Assembly (NCBI RefSeq): GCF_047663525.1
Contig: NC_092589.1
Span: forward strand, 105,088,001-105,152,000
Direction: 5' to 3'
Length of the DNA stretch: 64,000 nucleotides
Source: Anas platyrhynchos
Taxonomy: Eukaryota > Chordata > Aves > Anseriformes > Anatidae
Of the stretch, positions 48,601 to 56,950 are shown one piece after another. Position 1 is the first letter of the stretch, and each line of letters opens with the position of its first letter. The notes below the pieces were generated by a model. That model saw nothing but the letters and a program-made list of their open reading frames with translations, ran no database searches and was not told the origin of the DNA. The translations under genes and the position numbers were made by a program.

Positions 48601-51600
48601 GATAAATGTAAATAGTTTTTTCTTCCCCTGGACGTCCCTCTCAGCACTGTCTGGGCTGAGGATTTCATGAAAGAAATTGTATCCACACCTTTGAATTTTA
48701 AGAAGTACTGAAGGATGTTTCTTCCTTCATTTGTTTGTTGTTTTTTGAGTCCATCTGTACAGTTGTAGCTTTAAAGACATCTTGTAGCAGGATAACTTGA
48801 ATACCAAAAAACACAGATAATACAAAAAATACAGAAGTTTGATCATAAGAGCAGTACAGTCACCCTCAGAACAGTTCAAACAGCTAGCTGGCAGAGCTGA
48901 GCATGATGCAAGCATCAGTGCAGTGCAGCTGGGGTAATGGGGAAATGCAAAGCTTGGTTAATTCACAATGCAGATAATACACCCACGAGTAATAAGAGAT
49001 GGTTATATTTTAATTGTACTCTACGCCGGAGTTCTGTTTGCAGTTCTTATTCTTACTGTACCCTGTTGATCTGCTTCAGTCCCATGCCTCTTCAGAGCAT
49101 CAGTGATAAATGTGCAGCTGGAGTGCCTTGTGCCTTCATATTTTTGCATGTGCTGGTAAATATTTGTTCATATATCAGTGAGTGAGAAGCCCGTGCTTAA
49201 AAATATGGGATGGTGATATAAAGTGAATAAAATGGGCTAGCTTATGCTTCCTGCCCTGCAGTATCTCATGAGCAATAGGGTAGACTGTGGGGACTTGATG
49301 ACACTGTTTCAAATCTTATATCTGAGCTTTGGAAATCATTTATTTAAACCTAGACTTGACCAACAGTTTCATTAATTCCTTGAAGCCAACGTTCAAGCAG
49401 ACAAAGGCCAGTTCGTGTTGTGGAGGTCTAGTTTGGTAGAGAGGAAGGTAGCATTTAGGCTTAGCCCTCAGAAAAGAGGGAAAAGGTTTGAATTGTGCTA
49501 AATCTATGAGAACTATCTGAGCAAAGGCACTTCTTCACACTTGTTATGCTGTTCATTTCCTGCTTTTCTGCTTTTCGTTTCTCTTTCTTACAGTGATGCT
49601 GGCTTCAGTACGTTTTCTATAAGCACGCAGAGTTTAGGATAGGTTTTCATACAGGGCATAACTGCATGGAGACCACATTCTGCGTGTCACGTGTTTCTTT
49701 CACTTCTTCACAACCTAAAGTGTGAATGTTTTATTCAGGTGGTCCGTATTTTGAGTTCAAAGAGTGGTACAAGGTTATAAAATGTTCCCTGGATGCAGAG
49801 CAAAAGAAACTGGATGAAGAAAGAGCCAAGTAAGAGGTTTTTAAGTACTTACTACTACTACTAATAGTATTTTTAAGGTAGACAGTTTAAAGTGAAATTC
49901 CAACCTCTCCAGAAGTTGAAAAGGTTTGGAATTTTGGAATTTGTTCCATATTTCCATCCAGCAAGCTTGGGTGAATAAAGTGATTAAATCCCTATCTTAT
50001 TTTCTATTTACACTCATCAAGTTTATCCAGCATATTAATTAAATGCCCGCTTTCTGTGACAAGTAGCTTATACAACCGAACAGTTAACTGATTACAATAA
50101 ATCTTACGTGCATCTGGTTGTCTACTCAAAGAAAGATTTTCTGTATGTGTTGGATGGCCTAGATTCAATGGTGCTTACCTTTAGATTATTTTGGTTTTAT
50201 TTTAACAGCTCTAGCAATATCTTAAGAAATTGCCATTCTTTTACGCGCTTGCTCCATCCTTCTTTTGCCTAACAACTTCTATTTCTCTTACTGTAGGTAT
50301 CTGTGGAGATGTGAAAAGCCGTTGTTTTATTCAGTCAAGAAGAAATCCAAAGTCCTTAGGAGAAGACGTGAGTAAACTCTGCCTCTTTCCACCAGCAGAG
50401 AAATGTGCTCCAACTTTTCCCATCATAGAAAATCTGCAGCCCTGACTGTGATAACATTTACATCTTAAAATACTTTCCCTTCTTTCTTTCATCTCCAGGT
50501 AAAATTAACGTAGTGCAATTTTACAACTCATGGCTGGAATTCTTCAATCAGACGTTTTCCTCCTGCAATTAATTGCAACTGCCTTTGCCAGTCTTCCCTT
50601 TGCCAGTCTTCCTAATGCCCTATTTAACGTGATCTCAGAATGAGTACTGTGTCCTCATCACACCAATTTGTCATCTGCCTTTATATAACTGTGCTCTTCA
50701 TCGATTTTTGTTGCTCTCCCATGACTTTTCTAGCCCTTCTCTTCTTTAGTCCTTCATATCCTTCCCCCAGTGTGTCCTTTGGTCGATCCTGCCTGTCCAT
50801 CTTCTCTCCCAGTTATTTTTGCAGTCTTCTACAAAAATACAAGGAGGCTTTTTTGTCTGAACATGACTTTACTTGAATAGTGGGCTGTATATGGTGAGAA
50901 TGAAGGTCCATCCATTTTATTTTAGTAGTTGTAGAAGTACCTCTAAGAATTTATTGTGCTTTACTTTTCCATTACAAACGAAAGACAACCAACAAAAACC
51001 ACGCTCATCTGTGGAAATAGGAGAACCAGAATTTTATTCAACTAAACAAAACATGAAGTTCTTTATTCTACATTTAATAGTAGCAAGCAGCAGTTATTTG
51101 GAGAAAGACATTAAGTGTGCCAAGTGATGTTTTTCCCTTTATATGCTCTTCCAGTCTCATGAAGTGACTGGTTCAGGGACTTGGAAGCAAGTTGTATTGT
51201 CCTATTTGGTTTGAATAGCTTGTGTTGGACTTCCTGTGCAAGAATGCATTTGGTTTTTATTCATGTTTTTATGCTTCAAAATTCTGTAGGGGTGATCCTG
51301 CAGCTGAGTCACCTTCTGTGACAAAACATGTTTCGCTTTCTTGCAAGCTGATCGTTTCCTCAGATGCCCTGTACTTCCCGTGTTTGTAAGAAAAAGGGAA
51401 AAAATATTCATTGTTTATTATTTCTGTGCCACTCTGGATTCCCCTTCTGGCTCTGTTTCTCTTTGAGCTACATGGATTACTGAGCTTTACCACTGACTAC
51501 TGCAGGCAGACTCTCCCACAGTGCCATTTTGGCTGAGCAAGATTCATCGTAAAGCAATGTTAAGTAGCAGAGATGATGAATACCTATGCAGAGAGTGCTC

Positions 51601-54600
51601 TAGAGCTGTCCTTCTGCTGGTGTTAAACATTTCGTACTTTTGGCTGGTTATTTCTGGATAGATCACATGTTTCTTGGTCTGAAAGTTTCCTTTACCTGTA
51701 GCAGCTTTTTACCCTTCTGGCTTTTAGCAGTGGTAGTGGGTGGTGGTGGTTGATTTTAGTAAAGCTTATCTTTTGTCTTGCAAAATAAGCCTCCCATTCC
51801 TTGGATCACTTTAGGATATCTTTCCTGCCTTTTTCCAGTTTACGAATGAGCTTACTCTGATACAGGTCATAAAAAGAACCTGGAGTTCCAACAACAGCAT
51901 TTTTTGGCTGGCTTGTTATCCTAAGGAAACAAAGGGTTATGTGGTCATGTTGTGTGTGCCAAACCATCACCAAAACATCTTTCCCTCTGTCCATCAGCCT
52001 CAGTAAAAAAAATGAAAGTTTGTCATCCTCACTTGCATTTGATGGGGTTTAGAAATCTCAAAGTTGTTCCTGTGGGCTTCCGAAAGGGTAGGTAGGGAGA
52101 AGAGGGAGACCCCATAATATGCTCTCACTGAGAGGAAGAAACACTTCAATGTGATTTTTTTTTTTCTTACACCATGTATTAGATTTTTTCCGAGTATTTC
52201 ACTAGTAGTGGAGAAAGGTGGTGTGTCTATTTTATTATTATTTATTTTATTTCCAGTTGAAATCTACACTATGAAAAGCGTAACCTTAAATCCATACGTG
52301 TATGAAGCCAGGCTTCCATAATTCTGGCACACAAGAAACTACTCAATAAATCTTATCCAGTCCAAGTGATAGCATATGGCCAGGTAAATGCAGTGAAAGG
52401 CATCCTGGCCACAGAACCCTAAACTTTCTCAGTATTCCTTGTAGATGTTTTTTTTTTTTTTTTTTTTTAAAGGTACAAATACCCCTATTTTATTCCTTTG
52501 TAAATCACCTCTAAAGAGTACTCCAACACTTAATACTTCTGCCTTTTTTTTTCCTTATTTGTTTCTATTTGTGCAGAGATGGTTGTGAACTTGCAAAATC
52601 AGTTTTGCAAGCTGTCTGGTTCAGTGCAACCTGCCGAAAGGCCAAATCCTTCAAGTTTTCAGTTAAGTTGGTCTGAAGAAAACACAGATGGGACTTGTTT
52701 TCATGGGCATAGCCTGAAGGGAATTTTGCAACAAAAGAACGGTGTACTTACAACCATCAACCCTGACTATTGGCTGTGCACAATTAGACTATGCCGTGAA
52801 AAGTAAGTATTCACATTTTGCTTAATACCTTTTGGAAAAATCTCCTGACAGTGAAGTATGGTGTGTGTGTGTATATACATCTATCTCTCTATATTTTTCT
52901 TTCCAAATGACAAATACGGGGTGTGTATACAACTATGTCTTCACATATATTTAAAATCTTTTGTAGAAAGGGGTGTGTGCGGAAAGGTTAGTCTTGGATT
53001 GGGAGTAGACATTGTAATATGAAGAGCGATCAAAGCGAGCTTCTGAGAAGAGAGGAGATGAGACAAAATCAACAGCCAGAGTCACATGGCAAGAGTAGCA
53101 GCTGGATAGAAATATTCACTACGCTTCCGTCTCCGTAGGATTTTAGAAACTTTTGCACCACCGCTCTTAAGAGAATGGGAAAGCTTCCATTCCTCTCTCC
53201 TTTGAGCCCCAAAAAGCATGGAAAATGTTGTTTCTAAATCACTCTTGCCTTTTTTTTTTTTTTTTTGGTGGTCTTAATCAAAATTTAATCGTAAAATTAG
53301 CACTCAGAGTTCAGATAAGTAGCTAGTTAATGCCTTCAAAATATATCTAAAAATAAAATGACTGGGAATGAAAAGGGCTCGATCGCTACTTCCTCTAAAC
53401 TGTTTTTGCAAGAAGATTGGAAAAGTAAAGTAAGAAATCTGAAAATGAAATGTCTCGTGCTTATTATTAAGAATGCTTAGAGTCCGTCTTTACTAGAGAA
53501 CTGTCCCCAAATCCCAACTTTACAAATTAAAGGGAATTTGTTCATTTATTTAATTGTTCAACTAAGGGTATATCAGAACAGCGATGCTATCTGTTAGTAT
53601 AGCCATTTACTTTGAAGGACCTAAAGAGCCAGGAGAATTATAGCCCAGCTTAGCCAGCCTTGTGCAAGGTTATATGAATATTCCAGTGTCAGCCTGGTTT
53701 GTGTCACACTTTTCACTCATCCCTTAATACCTTCCACTTGTGTCAAATTCTGCAAAAACTCATGTGTGCAATGTGGGTTTTTTTGGTTTTTTTTTTTTTG
53801 GAAAGGAGGTTGGGTACATTAATGTGAAATGAGTTCTTATTTGTGTGTTCTTCAACATGTGTTGAACGACATCTTAAATCTGTATCTGCTATACGCTTCT
53901 GAATGTCATGCTAGAGAGAGCAATAGGCCCTACAAAATCCTAGCGATACATTCCTGATTTTTAAAACATTAAATATTCCCCCTGAAAATAACTGGCGTTC
54001 ACCTGTATGCAGTCCTTTCTTTTAGCGGATTTATTTGCTTATCTTTATTTTCCTTTTCACATTGCCTTTCACATATCCACCGTGACAGAAATGGGTTGGA
54101 ATAATGTAAACACAGTGTTATATTACAAGAGCTTTTGTTGTATGGATTCATTCTTTTGTATGAATAAGAAGCTTTTTTTTTTTTGCCTCCACCCCCCCCC
54201 CGTTTTTTAAGGGAGGAGAGGTAATAATCCTTTTTACCACAAATTTGCGTAAATCTTATATACACACAGAATGAGTGGATATTTCGGAGTATGTTTGCGT
54301 GAATAATCTTCTCATGCAAAGTCTGTTTTTAAGCCTGCATTTTCATATGTAATGTATTAAAATGTTAATGGCAAACTGTCATAGCCTTCATAAAGCAAGA
54401 TTTGAATTTAAATTCTTACCGGTTAAATTTCCCATTATCTCATTTGCAATGCAAGTAGTTAATTATACACCTGACACTTAGTTAACTTTGGAAAATAACA
54501 TCTAATCCCTCAGATATGGGGCTTTATCCTCTGCAAGTGTGTGTATGTGTAACAGAATGAAAAACAAAGATATCAATCCTCTAAAAATCAGCGTGGTCCA

Positions 54601-56462
54601 ACTAGGACTGCTGGAATGCTTTAGTCGTAGGACTGAAGTGCAATTCCAGTGTGGGCAAAGCTGAGAGTGGTAAACTGAGGGGTAAAATGTTTTTACATGT
54701 TCATGTTTCTTGTAGAGCTTTAATTTTTAAGCTCAGTTCTAATTACTTGGGTATATGACTATTTTGAGCTGATATATGGTAAAGTGGTTATGTGTGCGAA
54801 GTGTTGAGAAAAATAGATGGGCTTTTTCCTTATTACATCTAAATTTAAAATCTCTTGGAAATTTTTTTAGCTCTTTAGAGATGCTCTTAGTGTAAATAGC
54901 ACAGAAATAGCTATTTCTCGGAGTTGTAAGTGCTGAAACGTGGGGTTAACATGAGGCTGTCACAAAATGCTTAAGTTTGTATTGGACAAAAAATGGAGAT
55001 TTGGTTCAACTGACACCACTTATGAGTGAAGCTTGAACTTAGCAAAGCTTTGGGTGGAGTTGTGGAGCCATCTGGATCCTTCTGACACTGCTGAAAGGAG
55101 AAGTTGAAAGTCAGTTTTTGTAAGAGGTCGCTGGCAGCTTTTGGGCAGCACGAGGACAGAATCTGTCGGGCAGCCCATGGGACCTAGTAGACTAGAGAGA
55201 CCTAGTTTCAGATTCCCAATCTGCCAGGCTTCAGGAGGGCTTAAACAAAGCCTTTGCTCCCTGAAGTGTGACTTTCATGGTACTCCAGGACGGGTCTATC
55301 TGTTCCTCCAGTTTGAGGTAAAATGTAAATGTTTTTTGGGCCAGAGGGAGTGAGCAAATGACTCTATAGTCTAGTAATTAGCACACTTGCCCATAAAAAT
55401 TGGGACAGACAGGTTCCAGTCCTTGTTCTGGTGAATATTTAAGACCGCTGCTCTGAATCAGACAGAGGGGAAATTTAAACTCTGCTTCTCCACATCCCAG
55501 GGCAACACGTAGTAAACCAGAGGCTGCATAGGATTTATACGGTGAATAGCACCTGGATCCTCATGTGAATGTAAAGTGGTGGGTTTTTTTAATTGAAGCA
55601 GATGGATTTTATGCTTCTTTAAACTCTCCGTTCTTAATAAAAGCAAATCTGTGCTTAACAGGTTATTTTTCCAGCCCAAATTGCTGAACCAAGCAATAGT
55701 GCTGCTCCTGAGCTATCTAGCTGTGCATCCGCCGTCATCTTTGGTTGGGTGTGTTTGGTGCTTCTTACTAGCAAGCCCAGTCTGCTGTTTGCATTACACT
55801 CTTGAGCAGTGAAACTCCTCATTTCCCTTAAAATTGTTGCCACAACAGCTACAAAATAATTAAGCAGAAGGCTGCTATAGCACTAATTACTTTTTGTCAA
55901 CACAGCCAAAGTATGCTCCAGTGCTTCCTATATTACTCCAGTGGCATGAGCTTAGCTTTCCTCTCGTGTTTTTAGGCAGGTGTTCTGTGTTTAGCGCACA
56001 CAGGCAGCGGAAAAGAACTGGATGGGTTGCCATTGGCAAAAAACACATCTCTCGTCTGGTGCGGGATGATCCTAATTCATAGGGCAAGAAGCTATGCGAG
56101 GTTTTAATTTTTTAATGCTTCTGTACCATCTCTGACATGTCTTGGGCCAGTCCTCTAAGTTTCTTCTGGACAGAACTGACACTGTAGACAAGAATTGTGA
56201 CTGAGGCAGTTGATAAGATGTTGGAGTTTTCCTCTAAGTAGAATTTGATAGATTTTCTTTCTTTCTTTTCAGGTTGTGCGGTCATCTGGCGCACTACAAA
56301 GAAGTGGACTTTCCCCAGAGTTACCATTTTGTGCTAAGGCTGTTCTCCTTTCTTCTGAGGATACAGCCCTCTTACATCCATGAAGAGGTGTGTGTGATAG
56401 AACACAAACTTTTTAATAAAAAACTCTCCAAAAAGCCTCCAAACACAGGCCTAAGGAAGTAA
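8731..56462 (+). CDS. TAF1B: TAF1B, SL1/TIF-IB subunit B (15 coding exons, 579 aa)
   Basis: Exons: 8731-8748, 9552-9650, 10154-10241, 12108-12205, 12501-12596, 13150-13282, 16790-16946, 23511-23610, 44185-44332, 46476-46653, 46961-47007, 49739-49829, 50297-50367, 52577-52802, 56273-56462. All introns are GT-AG and phases match throughout, giving 1740 nt with one terminal TAA. The product is recognised from family knowledge by blocks such as [47 protein letters not shown] and [11 protein letters not shown]1B is the TFIIB-like (Rrn7-like) subunit of SL1, which binds the rDNA core promoter with TBP and helps load RNA polymerase I in the nucleolus. Domains by homology: RRN7-type zinc ribbon about 1-39 (Cys13, 16, 31, 34), B-reader about 40-68, then two cyclin folds to about residue 365, and a less conserved C-terminal region. 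It is about nine residues shorter than the human protein, mostly in the exon 6 linker and the tail. No frameshift or internal stop was seen. Confidence 0.96.
8818..8878 (+). other. G-quadruplex-prone tracts in intron 1
   Basis: Two groups of four G-runs fit the G3+N1-7 rule: 8818-8842 (runs of 5, 3, 5 and 3 G) and 8855-8878 (runs of 4, 5, 3 and 3 G). They are on the coding strand just after the first exon. Confidence 0.6.
8887..9006 (+). repeat. 20-bp tandem repeat, six units
   Basis: Units of GGTCCCCTCAGCCCCTTTAG begin at 8887, 8907, 8927, 8947, 8967 and 8987 with exact 20-bp spacing. The two middle units are nearly identical and the outer ones diverge. Confidence 0.9.
9552..9650 (+). CDS. 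TAF1B: TAF1B exon 2, zinc ribbon (residues 7-39)
   Basis: The acceptor is ctttttag at 9544-9551 and the donor is GAG|gtaaaa. The exon encodes the RRN7-type zinc ribbon with paired CxxC motifs: CAQC (Cys13, Cys16) and CRTC (Cys31, Cys34), separated by the signature WGLTD. All four predicted zinc ligands are present. Phase 0 on both sides. Confidence 0.97.
9651..10153 (+). other. TAF1B: TAF1B intron 2
   Basis: A T-rich intron of 503 nt. I see no repeat or RNA gene in it. Confidence 0.8.
10154..10241 (+). CDS. TAF1B: TAF1B exon 3, B-reader region (residues 40-68)
   Basis: The acceptor is gttttgcag and the donor is AAAAGCG|gtatgt. This basic segment ([10 protein letters not shown] ... SRNRGKS) corresponds to the B-reader of TFIIB-like factors. 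It is less conserved than the flanking exons. It ends in phase 1, and its last G combines with AG of the next exon to make Glu. Confidence 0.93.
10242..12107 (+). other. TAF1B: TAF1B intron 3
   Basis: 1866 nt between exons 3 and 4. Open frames at 10242-10468 and 11042-11320 have no family resemblance. A T-tract lies near 12045. Nothing else is supportable. Confidence 0.75.
12108..12205 (+). CDS. TAF1B: TAF1B exon 4 (residues 69-101)
   Basis: The acceptor is tttttttaaattag and the donor is ATGAAG|gtatgt. The exon encodes [13 protein letters not shown] followed by a helix rich in [11 protein letters not shown], one of the most recognisable TAF1B blocks, at the B-linker and start of the first cyclin fold. 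Phase 1 in, phase 0 out. Confidence 0.97.
12501..12596 (+). CDS. TAF1B: TAF1B exon 5 (residues 102-133)
   Basis: The acceptor is cacttaccag and the donor is TTATCA|gtaagt, a near-consensus site. The exon encodes [15 protein letters not shown], a conserved first-cyclin-fold helix, then a more divergent stretch. Phase 0 on both sides, so skipping it would keep the frame (32 codons). Confidence 0.96.
12597..13149 (+). other. TAF1B: TAF1B intron 5
   Basis: 553 nt, AT-rich, with a T tract near 12945. No other feature seen. Confidence 0.8.
13150..13282 (+). CDS. TAF1B: TAF1B exon 6, acidic/serine-rich linker (residues 134-177)
   Basis: The acceptor is caaaaacag and the donor is TCTCAG|gtagga. The product is rich in Ser, Asp and Glu (for example LSLSESDGD) and has little similarity to the mammalian protein apart from composition. 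This is a probable disordered insertion in the first cyclin fold and one of the places where the bird protein is shorter. It ends in phase 1. Reading continues past the donor into intron 6 without an immediate stop, but that part shows no homology. Confidence 0.88.
13283..16789 (+). other. TAF1B: TAF1B intron 6
   Basis: 3507 nt. It contains a candidate frame-breaking cassette exon (13500-13539), a strongly T-rich strand segment about 13700-13900, and a possible MIR-like relic at about 16325-16460. The acceptor is unusual: the pyrimidine tract ends about 15 nt before the AG. Confidence 0.8.
16325..16460 (+). repeat. Possible MIR-like SINE relic in intron 6
   Basis: The stretch ttatctatcaaagggaaaat, then agtattccc and ctcatggtagttgt.tgt..g.aggagttaa, follows the order of the MIR core and tail (CATCTGTAAAATGGGGATAATA...ACCTACCTCATAGGGTTGTTGTGAGGATTAA). 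It is heavily mutated, so this is a pattern match only. Confidence 0.4.
16790..16946 (+). CDS. TAF1B: TAF1B exon 7 (residues 178-229)
   Basis: The exon encodes [11 protein letters not shown] and then [16 protein letters not shown] and [11 protein letters not shown], matching the known CSGSLDG and TLAFCYLSLLWQRE blocks. The start is set by an in-frame TAA at 16780-16782. The only AG between that stop and the conserved block is at 16788-16789 (acceptor aaaccaaag), and it gives the correct phase 1 join to exon 6. The donor is CTTAAG|gtatga, phase 2. Confidence 0.93.
16947..23510 (+). other. TAF1B: TAF1B intron 7
   Basis: 6564 nt. One short CR1 3' end lies at 20573-20633, with T/A tracts near 18785 and 18830. 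The 20700-21700 and 22100-22760 stretches are moderately GC-richer, but their open frames show no recognisable protein. Confidence 0.75.
20573..20633 (+). repeat. CR1 LINE 3' end
   Basis: The stretch from ttggaccagataatcttagag, through ggtcttttccgacc, to aaatgattctatgatt matches the CR1 3' terminus, which ends in short ATTCTATGA-type repeats. Only about 60 bp survives, as is typical of 5'-truncated copies. Confidence 0.8.
23511..23610 (+). CDS. TAF1B: TAF1B exon 8 (residues 230-263)
   Basis: The acceptor is ttttttttatgcag and the donor is GTCGAG|gtaatt. The exon encodes [17 protein letters not shown] and EKMKLYGLD, the conserved end of the first cyclin fold. Phase 2 in, phase 0 out. It is isolated between the two largest introns (6.6 and 20.6 kb). 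Confidence 0.97.
26375..26785 (+). repeat. CR1 LINE 3' fragment
   Basis: The sequence follows the CR1 3' region from the AGAAGAGGCTCAGGGG block, through ctcttctctctggtgcccag and tgaaaggacaagac, to ctgactggacacggtcctga and gtccagaggtccc. It is diverged, with small indels and no intact frame. Confidence 0.88.
35421..35512 (-). repeat. CR1 LINE 3' end, reverse orientation
   Basis: The stretch catagaagatcctgaggtgg, then aagggtcccacaaggatcat and caagtccaacccctggctcc, is the reverse complement of a CR1 3' terminus (the usual form is ...GGAAGGGACCCA.AAGGATCATCGAGTCCAAC). Truncated to about 90 bp. Confidence 0.8.
35745..35800 (-). repeat. Possible MIR/L2-like core relic
   Basis: On the minus strand, CGGGCAAGTCTCTTTGTCCC followed by AGTTTCCCAGCTGT resembles the MIR/L2 core GGGCAAGTCACTT...CTCAGTTTCCCCATCTGT. 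The flanks are not recognisable. Confidence 0.4.
36541..36650 (+). repeat. (CTTT)n microsatellite
   Basis: About 70 nt of uninterrupted CTTT is followed by mixed CTTT/CTTTT units, within intron 8. It is a long homopyrimidine tract on the sense strand. The Leu/Ser/Phe reading frame through it is an artefact. Confidence 0.97.
40539..40656 (+). repeat. CR1 LINE 3' end
   Basis: The stretch tttggagatcttcaaaagcc, then gtcctgggcaacctgctcta, and ccttccaacctc to tgtggttctgtgact, is a clear CR1 3' terminus with partial terminal repeats. Confidence 0.88.
42845..43850 (+). repeat. CR1 LINE fragment with decayed reverse-transcriptase C-terminus
   Basis: The longest CR1 copy here, about 1 kb. Translated pieces show [16 protein letters not shown], then in another frame [11 protein letters not shown] and [10 protein letters not shown] (the F-A-D-D catalytic box reads FADN), and [17 protein letters not shown]. 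After about 43480 it jumps to the 3'UTR part and ends near aactgg..gtggtcccgggcag. Frameshifts, the altered box and an internal deletion make it a dead copy. It ends about 340 bp before exon 9. Confidence 0.92.
44185..44332 (+). CDS. TAF1B: TAF1B exon 9 (residues 264-312)
   Basis: The acceptor is ccctgtctttcag and the donor is TTACCTG|gtaaat. The exon encodes [41 protein letters not shown], the most conserved part of the family at the start of the second cyclin fold. Phase 0 in, phase 1 out. Confidence 0.98.
44333..46475 (+). other. TAF1B: TAF1B intron 9
   Basis: 2143 nt. It contains a TTTA-rich stretch at about 45414-45473 and an A tract near 45134. No gene or RNA is recognised. Confidence 0.8.
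45414..45473 (+). repeat. TTTA-rich simple repeat
   Basis: Imperfect TTTAT/TATTT units cover about 60 nt in intron 9. Confidence 0.8.
46476..46653 (+). CDS. TAF1B: TAF1B exon 10 (residues 313-371)
   Basis: The acceptor is gtattaattag and the donor is GAATG|gtacgt. The exon encodes [19 protein letters not shown] and [20 protein letters not shown]. The hydrophobic [17 protein letters not shown] run is the buried helix of the second cyclin fold, not a membrane segment. Phase 1 in, phase 2 out. Confidence 0.98.
46654..46960 (+). other. TAF1B: TAF1B intron 10
   Basis: 307 nt, the second shortest intron. Apart from the T tract before the acceptor I see nothing notable. Confidence 0.85.
46961..47007 (+). 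CDS. TAF1B: TAF1B exon 11 (residues 372-387)
   Basis: This is a 47-nt microexon-like piece. The acceptor follows a T tract ending ttttttccag, and the donor is AAGAAG|gtacgg. It encodes [15 protein letters not shown], matching the mammalian segment after the second cyclin fold. Phase 2 in, phase 1 out, so its omission would shift the frame. Confidence 0.93.
47008..49738 (+). other. TAF1B: TAF1B intron 11
   Basis: 2731 nt. Contains T tracts near 48015 and 48285 and a perfect 10-bp inverted repeat at 48144-48174. Minus-strand frames (47067-47498, 47961-48254) have no recognisable product. Confidence 0.75.
49739..49829 (+). CDS. TAF1B: TAF1B exon 12 (residues 388-417)
   Basis: The acceptor is gttttattcag and the donor is GCCAA|gtaaga. 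The exon encodes [17 protein letters not shown] followed by a charged helix ending LDEERAK, matching the family FRKWYQIMKKAFDEKK block. Phase 1 in, phase 2 out. Confidence 0.96.
49830..50296 (+). other. TAF1B: TAF1B intron 12
   Basis: 467 nt of ordinary AT-rich intron. Nothing further is visible. Confidence 0.8.
50297..50367 (+). CDS. TAF1B: TAF1B exon 13 (residues 418-441)
   Basis: The acceptor is ctcttactgtag and the donor is AGAAGAC|gtgagt. The exon encodes [18 protein letters not shown] and a basic end. YLW and EKPL are conserved across the family. Phase 2 in, phase 1 out. Confidence 0.95.
50368..52576 (+). other. TAF1B: TAF1B intron 13
   Basis: 2209 nt. T tracts occur near 52157 and 52449, the latter about 20 Ts. 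No supportable gene on either strand. Confidence 0.78.
52577..52802 (+). CDS. TAF1B: TAF1B exon 14 (residues 442-516)
   Basis: The acceptor is tttgtgcag and the donor is GAAAA|gtaagt. The exon encodes [14 protein letters not shown], then [20 protein letters not shown] and a segment with YWLCTIRLC, all matching known TAF1B blocks (MVVNLQKQF, CFHGHSLQG). Phase 1 in, phase 2 out. Confidence 0.97.
52803..56272 (+). other. TAF1B: TAF1B intron 14
   Basis: 3470 nt. A short TG run lies near 52860, T tracts near 53250 and 53790, and a C10 run near 54190. A tRNA-like SINE head is at 55361-55430. No other gene is seen. Confidence 0.78.
55361..55430 (+). repeat. tRNA-derived SINE head (relic)
   Basis: A pol III A-box-like TAGTCTAGTAATTAGC starts at 55367 and a B-box-like GGTTCCAGTCC lies at 55412-55422, with tRNA-like spacing of about 45 nt. 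The acceptor and T stems do not pair well, so this is not a functional tRNA. It resembles the 5' head of amniote MIR-type SINEs (TAGTCTAGTGGTTAGAGCA...GGTTCAA.TCC). Confidence 0.55.
56273..56462 (+). CDS. TAF1B: TAF1B exon 15, C-terminus (residues 517-579)
   Basis: The acceptor is tttctttcttttcag. The exon encodes [18 protein letters not shown] and [19 protein letters not shown], and stops at TAA 56460-56462. The tail is basic but lacks the longer Arg/Lys-rich end of the human protein. The stop is followed by AT-rich sequence without further family similarity. Confidence 0.97.
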
Positions 56463-56950
56463 AGAGACTTAAACATAATAGTATTAAAGTTGTGTGAATT
56501 GGTTCGATCCCGAACCAGGGTATCACATCTACACTGCCAGTGTTCCTGTTTCCTGCACAGAAACCTTCTGTTAAGGTCGTAGCGCTGAGCTCTGCCACTG
56601 CACTGCAGCTGTAGTGTCACTTTGTCCGTAATTTAAGTCAGTCACTGGCTTCCAACTGGGAGAGTTACCAAGGAAACTGTTTACCAAGATTTATTTCCTC
56701 GCTTTGCAACAGAGCCAACAGGAAGCTATGAAATTGCCATTTTTTTCCACATAATTTTACATACTTCAAGCGTACTGGACAGCACGTTGGCACCTAATTG
56801 CATTGTGAGATTTTGCAATTAAAATGCTACCTTTTTTTTTTTTTTTTTTTTTTTTTACTGACTTGTATGACGGCAAATATATTTCTAGAAAGTAATGTTT
56901 ACTTTGTTTTGAAATAGCGTGTTAACAAATAAAAGGAGCAGGTGGTTGAT
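56463..56950 (+). other. TAF1B: TAF1B 3'UTR
   Basis: Non-coding sequence between the stop codon and the first good polyadenylation signal. It is AT-rich and contains an uninterrupted 25-T run at 56832-56856. The end is approximate, placed about 15-20 nt after AATAAA. Confidence 0.65.
56928..56933 (+). terminator. TAF1B: AATAAA polyadenylation signal of TAF1B
   Basis: A canonical AATAAA lies about 465 nt after the stop and is followed by the GT-rich stretch ggtggttgatgtttt, a plausible downstream element. No closer canonical signal was seen between the stop and this site. Confidence 0.7.

Noticed and set aside
55361..55430. Functional tRNA gene
   Set aside because: The A and B boxes are present, but acceptor and T stems do not pair and no terminator T run follows at the right place.
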